Of a stretch of DNA of 7,567 bases, positions 1 to 7,031 are shown piece by piece. The stretch is taken from NCBI GenBank assembly GCA_021648045.1, contig JAKITM010000108.1, positions 1 to 7,567 of the forward strand, read 5' to 3'. The notes below the pieces were generated by a model that did no database searches, had not been told where the DNA came from, and worked only from the letters and a program-made list of their open reading frames with translations. This DNA comes from Lysobacterales bacterium. Its GTDB lineage: Bacteria; Pseudomonadota; Gammaproteobacteria; Xanthomonadales; SZUA-36. Numbering within the stretch: position 1 is the stretch's first letter; each line of letters opens with the position of its first letter. A program made the translations under genes and the position numbers.

Positions 1-476
1 TCAAGTTGTTGTAACAAATCACACATTTCCAGCGCTACCATAGCAGCATCCGCACCTTTGTTACCAGCATCCATGGAAGCCCTTGCAAGCGCTTGCTCTA
101 CTGTATCAGTGGTTAACACGCCGAAAGCTACCGGTTTATTGGTTTCCAGAGATACCCGACTGATTCCAGCACTGGCCTCGCCTGCGACAAAATCGAAATG
201 TGCAGTATCCCCGCGAATCACACAACCCAAAGCAATAACCGCCGCAATATCATCCCTAGCGGCCAGAGTTTTCGATACCAGCGGTAGTTCAAATGCCCCC
301 GGAACTTTGACCAATAAAATATTCTCAGCGGCCATGCCATTGGCTAATAAATTCTGCTGGGCACCGGCTACCATTTGATCCACAACGAAGGCGTTAAAAC
401 GCGCGGCAATGATGGCAACTTTGCCCTCTGGTGGCCTAATTACACCTTCGATGGAATTAATCGCAACTTCACTCAT
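1..476 (-). CDS. ribH: 6,7-dimethyl-8-ribityllumazine synthase (3' end cut by the window edge)
   Basis: RibH condenses 5-amino-6-ribitylamino-uracil with 3,4-dihydroxy-2-butanone 4-phosphate to give lumazine, the penultimate step of riboflavin synthesis, in the cytoplasm. Reading the minus strand from the ATG at 476 gives 158 uninterrupted codons with no stop before the edge. E. coli RibH is about 156 residues, so only a few C-terminal residues should be missing. Visible family motifs are ARFN (residues 25-28), VPGAFELP (58-65), the RGDTAHFDFV block with the catalytic-type His93, FGVLTTDTVEQAL (118-130), Arg132 in the position that contacts the substrate phosphate, and GNKGADAA (138-145). The start overlaps the ribBX stop in an ATGA, and a good Shine-Dalgarno AGGAAG lies at 489-484. 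In related bacteria nusB usually follows; here that lies outside the window. Identification is from family motifs seen directly in the translation. Confidence 0.97.
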   Translation of the reverse strand, partial: MSEVAINSIEGVIRPPEGKVAIIAARFNAFVVDQMVAGAQQNLLANGMAAENILLVKVPGAFELPLVSKTLAARDDIAAVIALGCVIRGDTAHFDFVAGEASAGISRVSLETNKPVAFGVLTTDTVEQALARASMDAGNKGADAAMVALEMCDLLQQL

Positions 477-1621
477 GCTGCATCTTCCTGTGTTTTGCCT
501 TTCGGTGCAAGTGTTGCAGGATCTACATACTCAACCACTTCCAGATCAAAGCCGGATAATCCTGAGAGATGAATAGGAGCGCCCAGCACACGCATTTTAT
601 GCACGCCTACATCGGCGATGATTTGCGCACCTATACCGTAATTTCGTAATTCTCTGGAGCTGCGGTTATCACCACTGGCCTCCATTGCCGGAGGAGGTAA
701 TTCCTGCAAGCGATAAAGCAAAGATTCCGGGTCTTCATCACCGCCTAATACCAGCACCATACCACTGCCAGCGGCCGCGATTTCAGCTAAGGCCAGCCGC
801 AAGGGCATGCCTAAATCATCGCGTTGTACTCCCAGCACATCACTGAGGGTGTTGCGCACATGCACGCGCACTAAAAACGGATCCTCGGCCTGTGGCTGGC
901 CCTGCATCATTACCATGTGCAGCTTGTGCTCGATAGTATCGCGGTAAGTCAATAACTGAAATTCGCCTTCGGCGGTGCTCACCTGTTGTTCACTAACGCG
1001 CTCTACACAGCAGCCGTTCTTCATTCTAAAATGAATGAGATCAGCGATAGTACCAATCTTTAAGTCATGTTCACGGGCGATTATTTCGAGCTCCGGCCGA
1101 CGCGCCATACTGCCATCTTCATTGAGTATTTCAACGATAGCAGCGGCAGGCTCAAGGCCTGCAAGCAAGGCTAAATCGACACTTGCCTCGGTATGTCCGG
1201 CGCGCGAGAGCACCCCACCTGGCTTGGCCATAATCGGGAAAATATGTCCGGGCTGGGTTAAATCTTTCGGTACAGCATCCGGTTTTACTGCGGTACGGAT
1301 TGTCAGCGCCCTGTCGTAGGCTGAAATCCCGGTGGTTATACCCTCTGCAGCCTCAATGGTGACGGTAAAATTGGTTGAAAAGGCCGCATCTGTAGTTGCC
1401 GACATCAACGGAATATTCAACTGCTCACAGCGCTCTTTGGTCATCGGCATGCAGATGAGGCCACGCCCGTGACGCGCCATAAAGTTGATATCTTCAGGAC
1501 GAACCATGCTGGCTGCCATAATTAGATCACCTTCATTTTCGCGATCTTCATCATCCATTAAAATGACCATTTTTCCGCGACGAATATCTTCGATAAGTTC
1601 TTCTATTGTATTTAGTTGCAT
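473..1621 (-). CDS. ribBX: 3,4-dihydroxy-2-butanone 4-phosphate synthase fused to an inactive GTP cyclohydrolase II-like domain (RibBX type)
   Basis: The 382-residue protein has two domains. Residues 1-205 are a complete RibB: the DDEDRENEGD acidic loop (23-32), HGRGLICMPMT (51-61), FTVTIEAAEGITTGIS (85-100), PGHIFPI (124-130) and RAGHTEAS (140-147) with His143. RibB turns ribulose 5-phosphate into dihydroxybutanone phosphate plus formate, the second substrate of RibH. Residues 206-366 follow the RibA fold at their ends (VRVH at 251-254, RNYGIGAQII at 326-335), but the three zinc-binding cysteines are replaced by Asn257, Asp268 and Leu270. The RQEGRGIG catalytic loop is also absent. GTP cyclohydrolase II activity is therefore not expected. 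This matches the RibBX variant described in Shewanella and other Proteobacteria; automated annotation often calls it ribBA. It starts 35 nt after ribE with a weak GAG-type ribosome site, and its TGA overlaps the ribH start. Confidence 0.95.
   Translation of the reverse strand: MQLNTIEELIEDIRRGKMVILMDDEDRENEGDLIMAASMVRPEDINFMARHGRGLICMPMTKERCEQLNIPLMSATTDAAFSTNFTVTIEAAEGITTGISAYDRALTIRTAVKPDAVPKDLTQPGHIFPIMAKPGGVLSRAGHTEASVDLALLAGLEPAAAIVEILNEDGSMARRPELEIIAREHDLKIGTIADLIHFRMKNGCCVERVSEQQVSTAEGEFQLLTYRDTIEHKLHMVMMQGQPQAEDPFLVRVHVRNTLSDVLGVQRDDLGMPLRLALAEIAAAGSGMVLVLGGDEDPESLLYRLQELPPPAMEASGDNRSSRELRNYGIGAQIIADVGVHKMRVLGAPIHLSGLSGFDLEVVEYVDPATLAPKGKTQEDAA
483..489 (-). promoter_or_regulatory. 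Strong Shine-Dalgarno of ribH inside the 3' end of ribBX
   Basis: The minus strand reads AGGAAGA six bases ahead of the ribH ATG at 476. It lies within the last codons of ribBX, so ribH can be translated both by coupling at the ATGA overlap and by independent initiation. It is the best ribosome binding site I find in the operon, and it fixes the ribH start. Confidence 0.7.
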
Positions 1622-1656
1622 AATAAACTTACTCGTAGTGACCGAAACTCGGCCTA

Positions 1657-2292
1657 TTATCTTTGTTGTAATTCTAGCTGGCGGGCTATATAGCGGGCCA
1701 GCATATCAATTTCCAAATTCAGCGCATCCCCCGGCTGTAATCCGCCCAGGGTTGTGTGTTCCAGTGTATGTGGTATGAGGTTAACTGAAAAGCTTTGTTC
1801 AGCACTGTTGCCAACCACCAAATTACCCAGCGAATTAACCGTCAAACTAACCCCGTCGATGGTGATCGAGCCTTTGGCGGCCACCAAGGCTGCCAGCGCG
1901 GTCGGCAGTGAAAACAGCATGCGTGTTGAGCTATCATCAGCATCTGTTTCTAACAATACCGCAAGCCCATCAACATGCCCTGACACCATATGGCCACCAA
2001 GCGGGTCACCGGCTTTAAGTGCGGCTTCCAGATTAACCGAGTCGCCAGCCCGCTTGCTTCCAAGGGTGGTGCATCTCAGGGTTTCATTGGAAACATCCGC
2101 CTGAAAAACCTGCCCATCAATAGCCGTAACCGTCAGGCATACTCCGCTGACAGCGATACTGTCGCCAATAGCGGTAGCCGTAAGGTCGATACCCGCTGCA
2201 ATCTTCACCCGCAGGCAGAGATCGTCGCTTTGCGGATTGATTTTTTTAAGGCTTTCGATCTGCCCGATTGCAGTAATAATTCCAGTAAACAT
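1657..2292 (-). CDS. ribE: Riboflavin synthase, alpha chain
   Basis: This enzyme dismutates two lumazine molecules into riboflavin and 5-amino-6-ribitylamino-uracil, the last step before phosphorylation to FMN. The 211-residue product (E. coli about 213) begins with the diagnostic MFTGI and contains the two tandem lumazine-binding barrels. Repeat 1 has GDSIAVSGVCLTV (43-55), NETLRCTTLG (69-78) and GDPLGGHMVSGHVDG (95-109) with His102. Repeat 2 has KGSITIDGVSLTV (140-152), IPHTLEHTTLG (173-183) and the LNLEIDMLARYIARQL helix at the end, which in the family drives trimer formation. The ATG lies 2 nt after the ribD stop (TGA-TT-ATG), so it is probably translated by coupling; the upstream ribosome site is weak. 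E. coli calls this gene ribC; ribE is the wider usage. I see no missing residue of note. Confidence 0.97.
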   Translation of the reverse strand: MFTGIITAIGQIESLKKINPQSDDLCLRVKIAAGIDLTATAIGDSIAVSGVCLTVTAIDGQVFQADVSNETLRCTTLGSKRAGDSVNLEAALKAGDPLGGHMVSGHVDGLAVLLETDADDSSTRMLFSLPTALAALVAAKGSITIDGVSLTVNSLGNLVVGNSAEQSFSVNLIPHTLEHTTLGGLQPGDALNLEIDMLARYIARQLELQQR

Positions 2293-2294
2293 AA

Positions 2295-3407
2295 TCAGTT
2301 CTTTGTTGCTATTGGTATCAATGTCAGGCGTAAGTCGTTACCTATTTGAGTAACATCTTGCCATTGCCAATTGTTAACTTGCTCCATCGAGGTTAATTCT
2401 TCCAGCACCAACATAGCTTTTGCAGTATTGCCCATCAACTTAGGTGCCTGGTAGACCACCAACTCATCGACCAGTCCGGCACTGATAAAACTGCCTGCCA
2501 GCACAGCGCCGGCTTCAATTTGTACTTCATTGATTTGCTGATCCGCCAGAAAGTCCAGTAATTGGATAAGGTCTAGGCCCTTGTTGGCTGGGGCTAACCC
2601 TAGGCACTCATGGCCATATTTTGCACATGCCGCTTGTAATTTTTCTGGTGCGGCTGTGCCCGCAAGACCAGCGATCATTACCATCCCGGGTGCCGTTAAT
2701 ATGGGGGCATCTGCTGGCGTTTGCCAGTGACTATCGAGAATTATCCGCAATGGTTGGCGGTTTGTGTCGGGCAGACGCAAAGTCATTCTTGGCTTATCTG
2801 CCAATACAGTGCCAATACCCGTGAGTATTGCCCCGCTTCTGGCCCGGAGTTGTTGTACATCGGCGCGCGCTGGCGCTGAGGTTATCCATTGGCTCTGACC
2901 ATTTTTCAGTGCCGTTCGCGCATCCAAACTAACCGCCATTTTAAGCCGTACCCAGGGACGCTGATGTTGACAACGGTGGATGAAACCACGATTTTGCCAA
3001 CCCGCCTCAGCCGCTAACAAACCACACTCTACGGATATTCCGGCCTGTTTTAATTGTTTAATTCCACGCCCAGAAACCTCATAATACGGGTCTTCCATTG
3101 CCACAACCACTCGTTTTATACCGGCCGTAATCAGTGCCTTGCTACAGGCTGGCGTTCGGCCTTGGTGGGCGCAAGGTTCTAGGCTTACATAGGCTGTGGC
3201 ACCCCGAGCTTGATCACCAGCTTGTTCTAGAGCAAAGACTTCTGCATGTGGCCCGCCGGTTTGCTGATGCCAGCCACGACCGACTATTTTATCCTCCCGA
3301 ACCAGCACACAGCCGACCTGCGGATTGGGCATGCAACTTGCCACGCCACGGCTGGCAAGCTCCAGCGCGGTGGTCATATACTGACGATCGCTGGCAGTAA
3401 AATTCAT
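2295..3407 (-). CDS. ribD: Bifunctional diaminohydroxyphosphoribosylaminopyrimidine deaminase / 5-amino-6-(5-phosphoribosylamino)uracil reductase
   Basis: RibD performs the two steps after GTP ring opening: deamination of the pyrimidine, then NADPH-dependent reduction of the ribose. The 370 residues (E. coli about 367) split into an N-terminal zinc deaminase (1-145) and a C-terminal reductase (152-366). The deaminase shows PNPQVGCVLV (27-36), HAE with His54 and catalytic-type Glu56, and SLEPCAHQGRTPAC with Cys79 and Cys88 as zinc ligands. The reductase shows VRLKMAVSLDARTAL (153-167), WITS (174-177), LTGIGTVLAD (195-204) and IEAGAVLAGSFISAGLVDEL (297-316). One oddity is that the usual DPNP-V-G-G motif reads DPYYEVSGRG (106-115). 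The ATG overlaps the nrdR stop by 4 nt (ATGA), and ribE follows 2 nt after the stop, so it sits in the middle of a coupled operon. Confidence 0.97.
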   Translation of the reverse strand: MNFTASDRQYMTTALELASRGVASCMPNPQVGCVLVREDKIVGRGWHQQTGGPHAEVFALEQAGDQARGATAYVSLEPCAHQGRTPACSKALITAGIKRVVVAMEDPYYEVSGRGIKQLKQAGISVECGLLAAEAGWQNRGFIHRCQHQRPWVRLKMAVSLDARTALKNGQSQWITSAPARADVQQLRARSGAILTGIGTVLADKPRMTLRLPDTNRQPLRIILDSHWQTPADAPILTAPGMVMIAGLAGTAAPEKLQAACAKYGHECLGLAPANKGLDLIQLLDFLADQQINEVQIEAGAVLAGSFISAGLVDELVVYQAPKLMGNTAKAMLVLEELTSMEQVNNWQWQDVTQIGNDLRLTLIPIATKN

Positions 3408-3913
3408 GTTTTTCCAGGGGTTTTCAGTAATGAACGCTGGCGCTTGTCGGTACTGCCGGGAAATTCGCGCTCCAGCTTCTCGATCTCTTCACGGAAAGCC
3501 TGCACATCTTCAAAACGACGATACACCGAGGCAAAGCGTACATAGGCAACCTGATCGAGCTGGCTGAGTGCCTGCATGACCAACTCACCCACCAGTTTAC
3601 TGGGAATTTCACGCGCATCAACCGCCCGAACTTCCTGAAAAAGCTGGCGGATGGCGCGTTCTACTGCATCGGTTTCTACCGGGCGTTTTTCCAGTGCCCG
3701 AAGCATACCCATGCGCAGTTTTTCTTCATTAAAGATTTCCCGACTACCATCGGCTTTGATCACATTGGGTAATTTTAGTGCGACCGTTTCAAAGGTGTTG
3801 AAGCGCGACTCGCACTTGCTGCATTCACGCCGGCGACGAATTTGCATGCCATCGGCTGTCACCCGTGAATCAATGACCCGGGTATCGGTATGATGGCAGT
3901 AGGGACACCACAT
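3404..3913 (-). CDS. nrdR: Transcriptional repressor NrdR of ribonucleotide reductase genes
   Basis: NrdR senses ATP/dATP through an ATP-cone and represses ribonucleotide reductase operons by binding paired NrdR boxes. From the ATG at 3913 the protein is 169 residues. It has the N-terminal zinc ribbon with Cys3, Cys6, Cys31 and Cys34, the basic RRRRE stretch (27-30 region) typical of its DNA-binding part, and an ATP-cone at about 49-139 (VIKADGSREIFNEEKLRMGMLRALEKRP-type core, ending VAYVRFASVYRRFED). I chose this start because NrdR proteins begin M-x-C-P-x-C; the frame is open to an ATG at 3946, but that would add 11 unconserved residues inside glyA. No Shine-Dalgarno is evident, so translation probably depends on coupling to glyA, whose stop is 4 nt upstream. 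I see no NrdR box in the divergent region. Its regulatory targets lie elsewhere; position next to ribD is conserved in many bacteria. Confidence 0.97.
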   Translation of the reverse strand: MWCPYCHHTDTRVIDSRVTADGMQIRRRRECSKCESRFNTFETVALKLPNVIKADGSREIFNEEKLRMGMLRALEKRPVETDAVERAIRQLFQEVRAVDAREIPSKLVGELVMQALSQLDQVAYVRFASVYRRFEDVQAFREEIEKLEREFPGSTDKRQRSLLKTPGKT

Positions 3914-3917
3914 AATA

Positions 3918-5174
3918 TTAGTTGGTATACACCGGGTAACGGGCACATAAAACTTCAGCCGCTTTTAAAACCCGGGCAGCGACTGCATCATCGCCTAAAT
4001 TATCGAGAAGATCACACATCATAGTACCTAGTTGGCGGCAATCTTTCTGGTCAAAACCCCGAGTAGTCACAGCCGGTGTACCAACACGCAGACCTGAGGT
4101 GACGAAAGGTGAACGCTGCTCACCCGGTACGGTGTTTTTATTTACCGTGATATTAACCGCGCCCAGCGCGATTTCCGCATCTTTACCGGTGATGTCTTTG
4201 TCGGTGAGGTCGATCAGTACCAGGTGGTTATCGGTGCCGCCTGAAACCACCTTATAACCGCGATCAACCAGAGTTGCAGCTAATGCCCGTGCGTTATCGA
4301 CCACCCGTTGCTGGTAGGCTTTAAAATCCGGTTCAGCAGCTTCCTTGAAAGCTACTGCCTTGGCGGCAATGACATGCATCAGTGGGCCGCCTTGAGTGCC
4401 CGGGAATACCAGCGAATTGAATTTTTTCGCCAAGGCTTCATTTTTGCGGGCGAGGATAATACCGCCTCGCGGCCCGCGTAGGGTTTTATGCGTGGTTGAG
4501 GTGACTACATCGGCAAATGGCAGTGGATTAGGGTAAATTTCCGCAGCGACCAGTCCGGCCACATGTGCCATATCAACAAACAGGTATGCATCGACTTCAT
4601 CGGCAATTTCGCGCATACGCGCCCAGTCAACCACTCGGGAATAGGCGGAAAAACCACCAATAATCATTTTTGGGCGATGCACCAGCGCCATCCGTTGCAT
4701 TTCATCATAGTCAATTAGGCCGGTGTCATGATTGACGCCATACTGGGCTACATCGAAAAGCTTGCCGGAAAAATTCACCGGCGAACCATGAGTCAAATGC
4801 CCGCCTTCAGACAGGCTCATACCTAATACTTTGTCACCGGGTTGTAATAATGCAAGATAAACTGCGGCATTGGCCTGTGAGCCCGAATGCGGTTGGACAT
4901 TGACATAATCTGCATCGAATAAGCTTTTCAGCCGACTGATTGCCAGTTCTTCGGCCTTATCAACATACTCACAACCACCGTAATAACGCTTGCCCGGATA
5001 ACCTTCGGCATACTTATTGGTTAGTGATGAGCCCTGGGCTTCCATTACACAGGGAGAGGCGTAATTTTCAGACGCAATCAGCTCAATATGGTCTTCCTGA
5101 CGCTGGGTTTCCTCTGCAATTGCTGTGGCAAGCTGAGGGTCATAATCGGCAAGTTTTAACTGACGGTCAAACAT
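3918..5174 (-). CDS. glyA: Serine hydroxymethyltransferase
   Basis: GlyA is the PLP enzyme that converts serine plus tetrahydrofolate to glycine plus 5,10-methylene-tetrahydrofolate, the main entry of one-carbon units for purines, thymidylate and methionine. From the ATG at 5174 it has 418 residues (E. coli 417). Visible are HIELIASENYAS, the NKYAEGYPGKRYYGG loop, DMAHVAGL with Asp201 and His204, TTHKTLRGPRGG with the cofactor lysine at 230, and SGLRVGTPA with Arg363, which binds the substrate carboxylate and has the same number as in E. coli. That register supports this start. The frame stays open to an ATG at 5243, but those 23 extra residues are unconserved and overlap the promoter. An AGGG at 5189-5186 is the likely, rather distant, ribosome site. 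It is the first gene of the glyA-nrdR-rib series and is divergent from ettA. Confidence 0.98.
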   Translation of the reverse strand: MFDRQLKLADYDPQLATAIAEETQRQEDHIELIASENYASPCVMEAQGSSLTNKYAEGYPGKRYYGGCEYVDKAEELAISRLKSLFDADYVNVQPHSGSQANAAVYLALLQPGDKVLGMSLSEGGHLTHGSPVNFSGKLFDVAQYGVNHDTGLIDYDEMQRMALVHRPKMIIGGFSAYSRVVDWARMREIADEVDAYLFVDMAHVAGLVAAEIYPNPLPFADVVTSTTHKTLRGPRGGIILARKNEALAKKFNSLVFPGTQGGPLMHVIAAKAVAFKEAAEPDFKAYQQRVVDNARALAATLVDRGYKVVSGGTDNHLVLIDLTDKDITGKDAEIALGAVNITVNKNTVPGEQRSPFVTSGLRVGTPAVTTRGFDQKDCRQLGTMMCDLLDNLGDDAVAARVLKAAEVLCARYPVYTN

Positions 5175-5194
5175 AAGCTGGATATCCCTGATTA

Positions 5195-5220
5195 ATGTGG
5201 TGAAAATGTGGTAATTAACC
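5195..5220. repeat. Direct repeat and partial palindrome in the glyA leader
   Basis: On the plus strand ATGTGGT occurs at 5195-5201 and again at 5206-5212, eleven bases apart, about one helical turn. The second copy runs into the near-palindrome GGTAATTAACC (5210-5220). Both lie between the predicted glyA start of transcription and its ATG. Such an arrangement suits a protein-binding site, but it fits neither the PurR nor the MetR (TGAA-N5-TTCA) consensus known for E. coli glyA. Function is not established, and chance in an A+T-rich stretch is possible. Confidence 0.3.
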
Positions 5221-5233
5221 ATATAAAAAAGAG

Positions 5234-5260
5234 ATTTTAGCACTTTTATTCGGCTTTGAA
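5234..5260 (-). promoter_or_regulatory. Candidate sigma70 promoter for the glyA-nrdR-rib operon (extended -10)
   Basis: The minus strand shows TGCTAAAAT at 5242-5234: a -10 box TAAAAT (five of six consensus bases) with the TGn extension. A weak -35, TTCAAA, lies at 5260-5255 with a 15-nt spacer; an extended -10 tolerates this. Transcription would begin near 5227, giving a leader of about 50 nt before the glyA ATG. It lies in the only long gap upstream of the operon. This is a consensus match by eye, not a measured promoter. Confidence 0.4.
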
Positions 5261-5284
5261 CTGGTCTAAGTCGCGCTAATCACC

Positions 5285-5290
5285 GATAAT
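5285..5290 (+). promoter_or_regulatory. Weak candidate -10 box for ettA
   Basis: GATAAT matches the sigma70 -10 consensus at five of six positions and lies 34 nt before the ettA ATG. The best-placed -35 hexamer (TGGTCT, 5262-5267, 17-nt spacer) matches only three of six. ettA must have a promoter in this divergent gap, but I cannot place it with confidence. The ribosome site is also only an A-rich AAAAGAAAA (5311-5319). Confidence 0.2.
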
Positions 5291-5324
5291 TACCCGCTAT
5301 TCCTTAAACTAAAAGAAAACACCT

Positions 5325-7001
5325 ATGGCTGAATATATTTACACCATGATCGGGGTGAGCAAAACAGTGCCACCGAGCCGAACTATTATCAAAGACATTT
5401 CGCTGTCATTTTTCCCCGGCGCAAAGATTGGCTTATTGGGTATCAACGGCTCGGGCAAATCGACGGTGCTACGCATTATGGCCGGAGAAGATCAAGAATT
5501 TGAAGGCGAGGCACGCCCGCAAGCAGGTATCAAGATTGGATATTTGCCTCAAGAACCGCAGTTGAATGAAGCACTGACTGTGCGCGAAGAAGTCGAAGAA
5601 GGTGTCGCGGAAATGCGCGACTTGCTGGTCAAATTTGATCAAATCAGCGAGAAATTTGCCGAGCCAATGAGCGACCAGGAAATGGAGGACCTACTGGCTG
5701 ACCAAGCTGATGTTCAGCAGCAAATTGAAGCCGGTAACGGCTGGGAGCTGGAGCGCATACTTGAGGTTGCCGCAGATGCCCTACGCCTGCCGCCCTGGGA
5801 TGCTAAAATAGCCAACCTTTCCGGTGGTGAACTACGCCGGGTTGCACTTTGTCAGTTATTGCTGGGTAACCCGGATATGTTGCTTCTGGATGAACCAACC
5901 AATCACCTGGATGCAGAATCAGTCGCTTGGCTAGAGCGTTTTCTAGTCGATTTTAAAGGCACTGTTGTAGCAGTTACCCATGATCGCTACTTCTTGGATA
6001 ATGCCGCCGAGTGGATTTTAGAACTTGACCGTGGCCATGGTATTCCCTGGAAAGGCAATTATTCTTCTTGGCTGGAACAAAAAGACGAACGCCTGGCACA
6101 GGAAAAACGCTCAGAGGCATCCCGCCAACGGGCTATCAAGGCAGAGCTAGACTGGGTTCGTAGTAATCCTAAAGGCCGGCGTGCGAAGTCAAAAGCCCGC
6201 CTGAAGCAATTTGAAGAGCTAAGCTCGCGTGAATTTCAAGAACGCAACGAAACCAGTGAGCTCTATATACCCCCCGGCGAACGCCTTGGGGATAAAGTTA
6301 TTGAGGTCAGCAATCTTAGTAAAAGCTTTGAGGACAAATTACTGTTTGAAAACCTCAGTTTTAAGATCCCACCGGGTGCAATTGTCGGCATTATCGGCGG
6401 CAACGGCGCGGGTAAATCGACTTTATTCCGTATGCTTACCGGCACTGAAAAACCTGACAGCGGGGACATCACCATTGGTTCCACTGTGCAACTATCTTAT
6501 GTTGACCAGAGCCGTTCCGATCTGGATGGCGATAAAACAGTATGGGAAGAACTTTCTGATGGCGGTGAGTTTATTGAGGTCGGCCGTTATAAGGTTTCCT
6601 CGCGCGCCTATGCGGGACGCTTTAATTTCCGTGGCAGTGACCAGCAAAAGCCGGTTAAAAACCTGTCCGGTGGCGAACGCAACCGGCTACATCTGGCCAA
6701 ATTGTTAAAATCCGGTGGTAATGTACTGCTACTCGATGAGCCGACCAACGACCTGGATGTTGAAACCCTGCGTGCACTGGAAGATGCCTTACTCAATTTC
6801 CCCGGCTGCATTATGGTTATTTCGCATGATCGCTGGTTCCTCGATCGTATCGCCACCCACATACTCGCCTTTGAAGGCGAATCTCAGGTGAATTTCTTTG
6901 AAGGCAACTTTGAAGAGTACGAACTGGATAGAAAACGGCGTTTAGGTGATAAGGCCAACCAGCCGCAGCGGATGCACTATAAGAAGTTGGTGGCGCAATA
7001 A
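5325..7001 (+). CDS. ettA: Energy-dependent translational throttle protein EttA (ABC-F ATPase)
   Basis: EttA is a soluble ABC-F protein that binds the ribosomal E site and gates the first peptide-bond steps according to the ATP/ADP ratio. The 558-residue product (E. coli about 555) has two ATPase domains and no membrane segments. Domain 1 has Walker A GINGSGKST (39-47), LSGGE (165-169), LLLDEPTNHLD with Glu190, and H-loop His219; an arm of about 95-140 interrupts it. The linker that contacts P-site tRNA spans about 242-322 (NYSSWLEQKDERLAQE, then basic GRRAKSKARLKQFEEL, then NETSELYIPPG). Domain 2 has GGNGAGKST (358-366), LSGGE (447-451), LLLDEPTNDLD with Glu472 and His501. All catalytic residues are present. 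IPPG-x-RLGDKVIEVSNL and the short C-terminus distinguish EttA from Uup, YheS and YbiT. It is divergent from glyA and appears to be a single-gene unit. Confidence 0.97.
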   Translation: MAEYIYTMIGVSKTVPPSRTIIKDISLSFFPGAKIGLLGINGSGKSTVLRIMAGEDQEFEGEARPQAGIKIGYLPQEPQLNEALTVREEVEEGVAEMRDLLVKFDQISEKFAEPMSDQEMEDLLADQADVQQQIEAGNGWELERILEVAADALRLPPWDAKIANLSGGELRRVALCQLLLGNPDMLLLDEPTNHLDAESVAWLERFLVDFKGTVVAVTHDRYFLDNAAEWILELDRGHGIPWKGNYSSWLEQKDERLAQEKRSEASRQRAIKAELDWVRSNPKGRRAKSKARLKQFEELSSREFQERNETSELYIPPGERLGDKVIEVSNLSKSFEDKLLFENLSFKIPPGAIVGIIGGNGAGKSTLFRMLTGTEKPDSGDITIGSTVQLSYVDQSRSDLDGDKTVWEELSDGGEFIEVGRYKVSSRAYAGRFNFRGSDQQKPVKNLSGGERNRLHLAKLLKSGGNVLLLDEPTNDLDVETLRALEDALLNFPGCIMVISHDRWFLDRIATHILAFEGESQVNFFEGNFEEYELDRKRRLGDKANQPQRMHYKKLVAQ

Positions 7002-7031
7002 GTCACCGGCTTTTCTGGTTATCAAGTGGAG

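Noticed and set aside
58..378. Plus-strand open frames across the rib genes and glyA, such as this one opposite ribH
   Set aside because: They lie antisense to strongly conserved enzymes, have low-complexity Ser/Ala-rich translations and show no family motifs or ribosome sites.
1622..1656. FMN (RFN) riboswitch or terminator ahead of ribBX
   Set aside because: The gap is only 35 nt, far too short for an RFN element. It holds only a 4-bp stem (CCGA-AAC-TCGG, 1642-1652) without a T-run.
3914..3946. Longer nrdR from an ATG at 3946
   Set aside because: It would add 11 residues before the diagnostic M-x-C-P-x-C start and overlap the end of glyA; NrdR proteins begin at the zinc ribbon.
5175..5243. 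Longer glyA reading from an ATG at 5243 or 5222, adding 23 or 16 residues
   Set aside because: The added residues are not conserved in GlyA, they overlap the predicted -10 promoter region, and the 5174 start puts the cofactor lysine and Arg363 in family register.
7002..7030. Intrinsic terminator directly after ettA (ACCGG-CTTTT-CTGGT)
   Set aside because: The stem is five pairs including a G-U pair and is followed by TATCAAG rather than a T-run.
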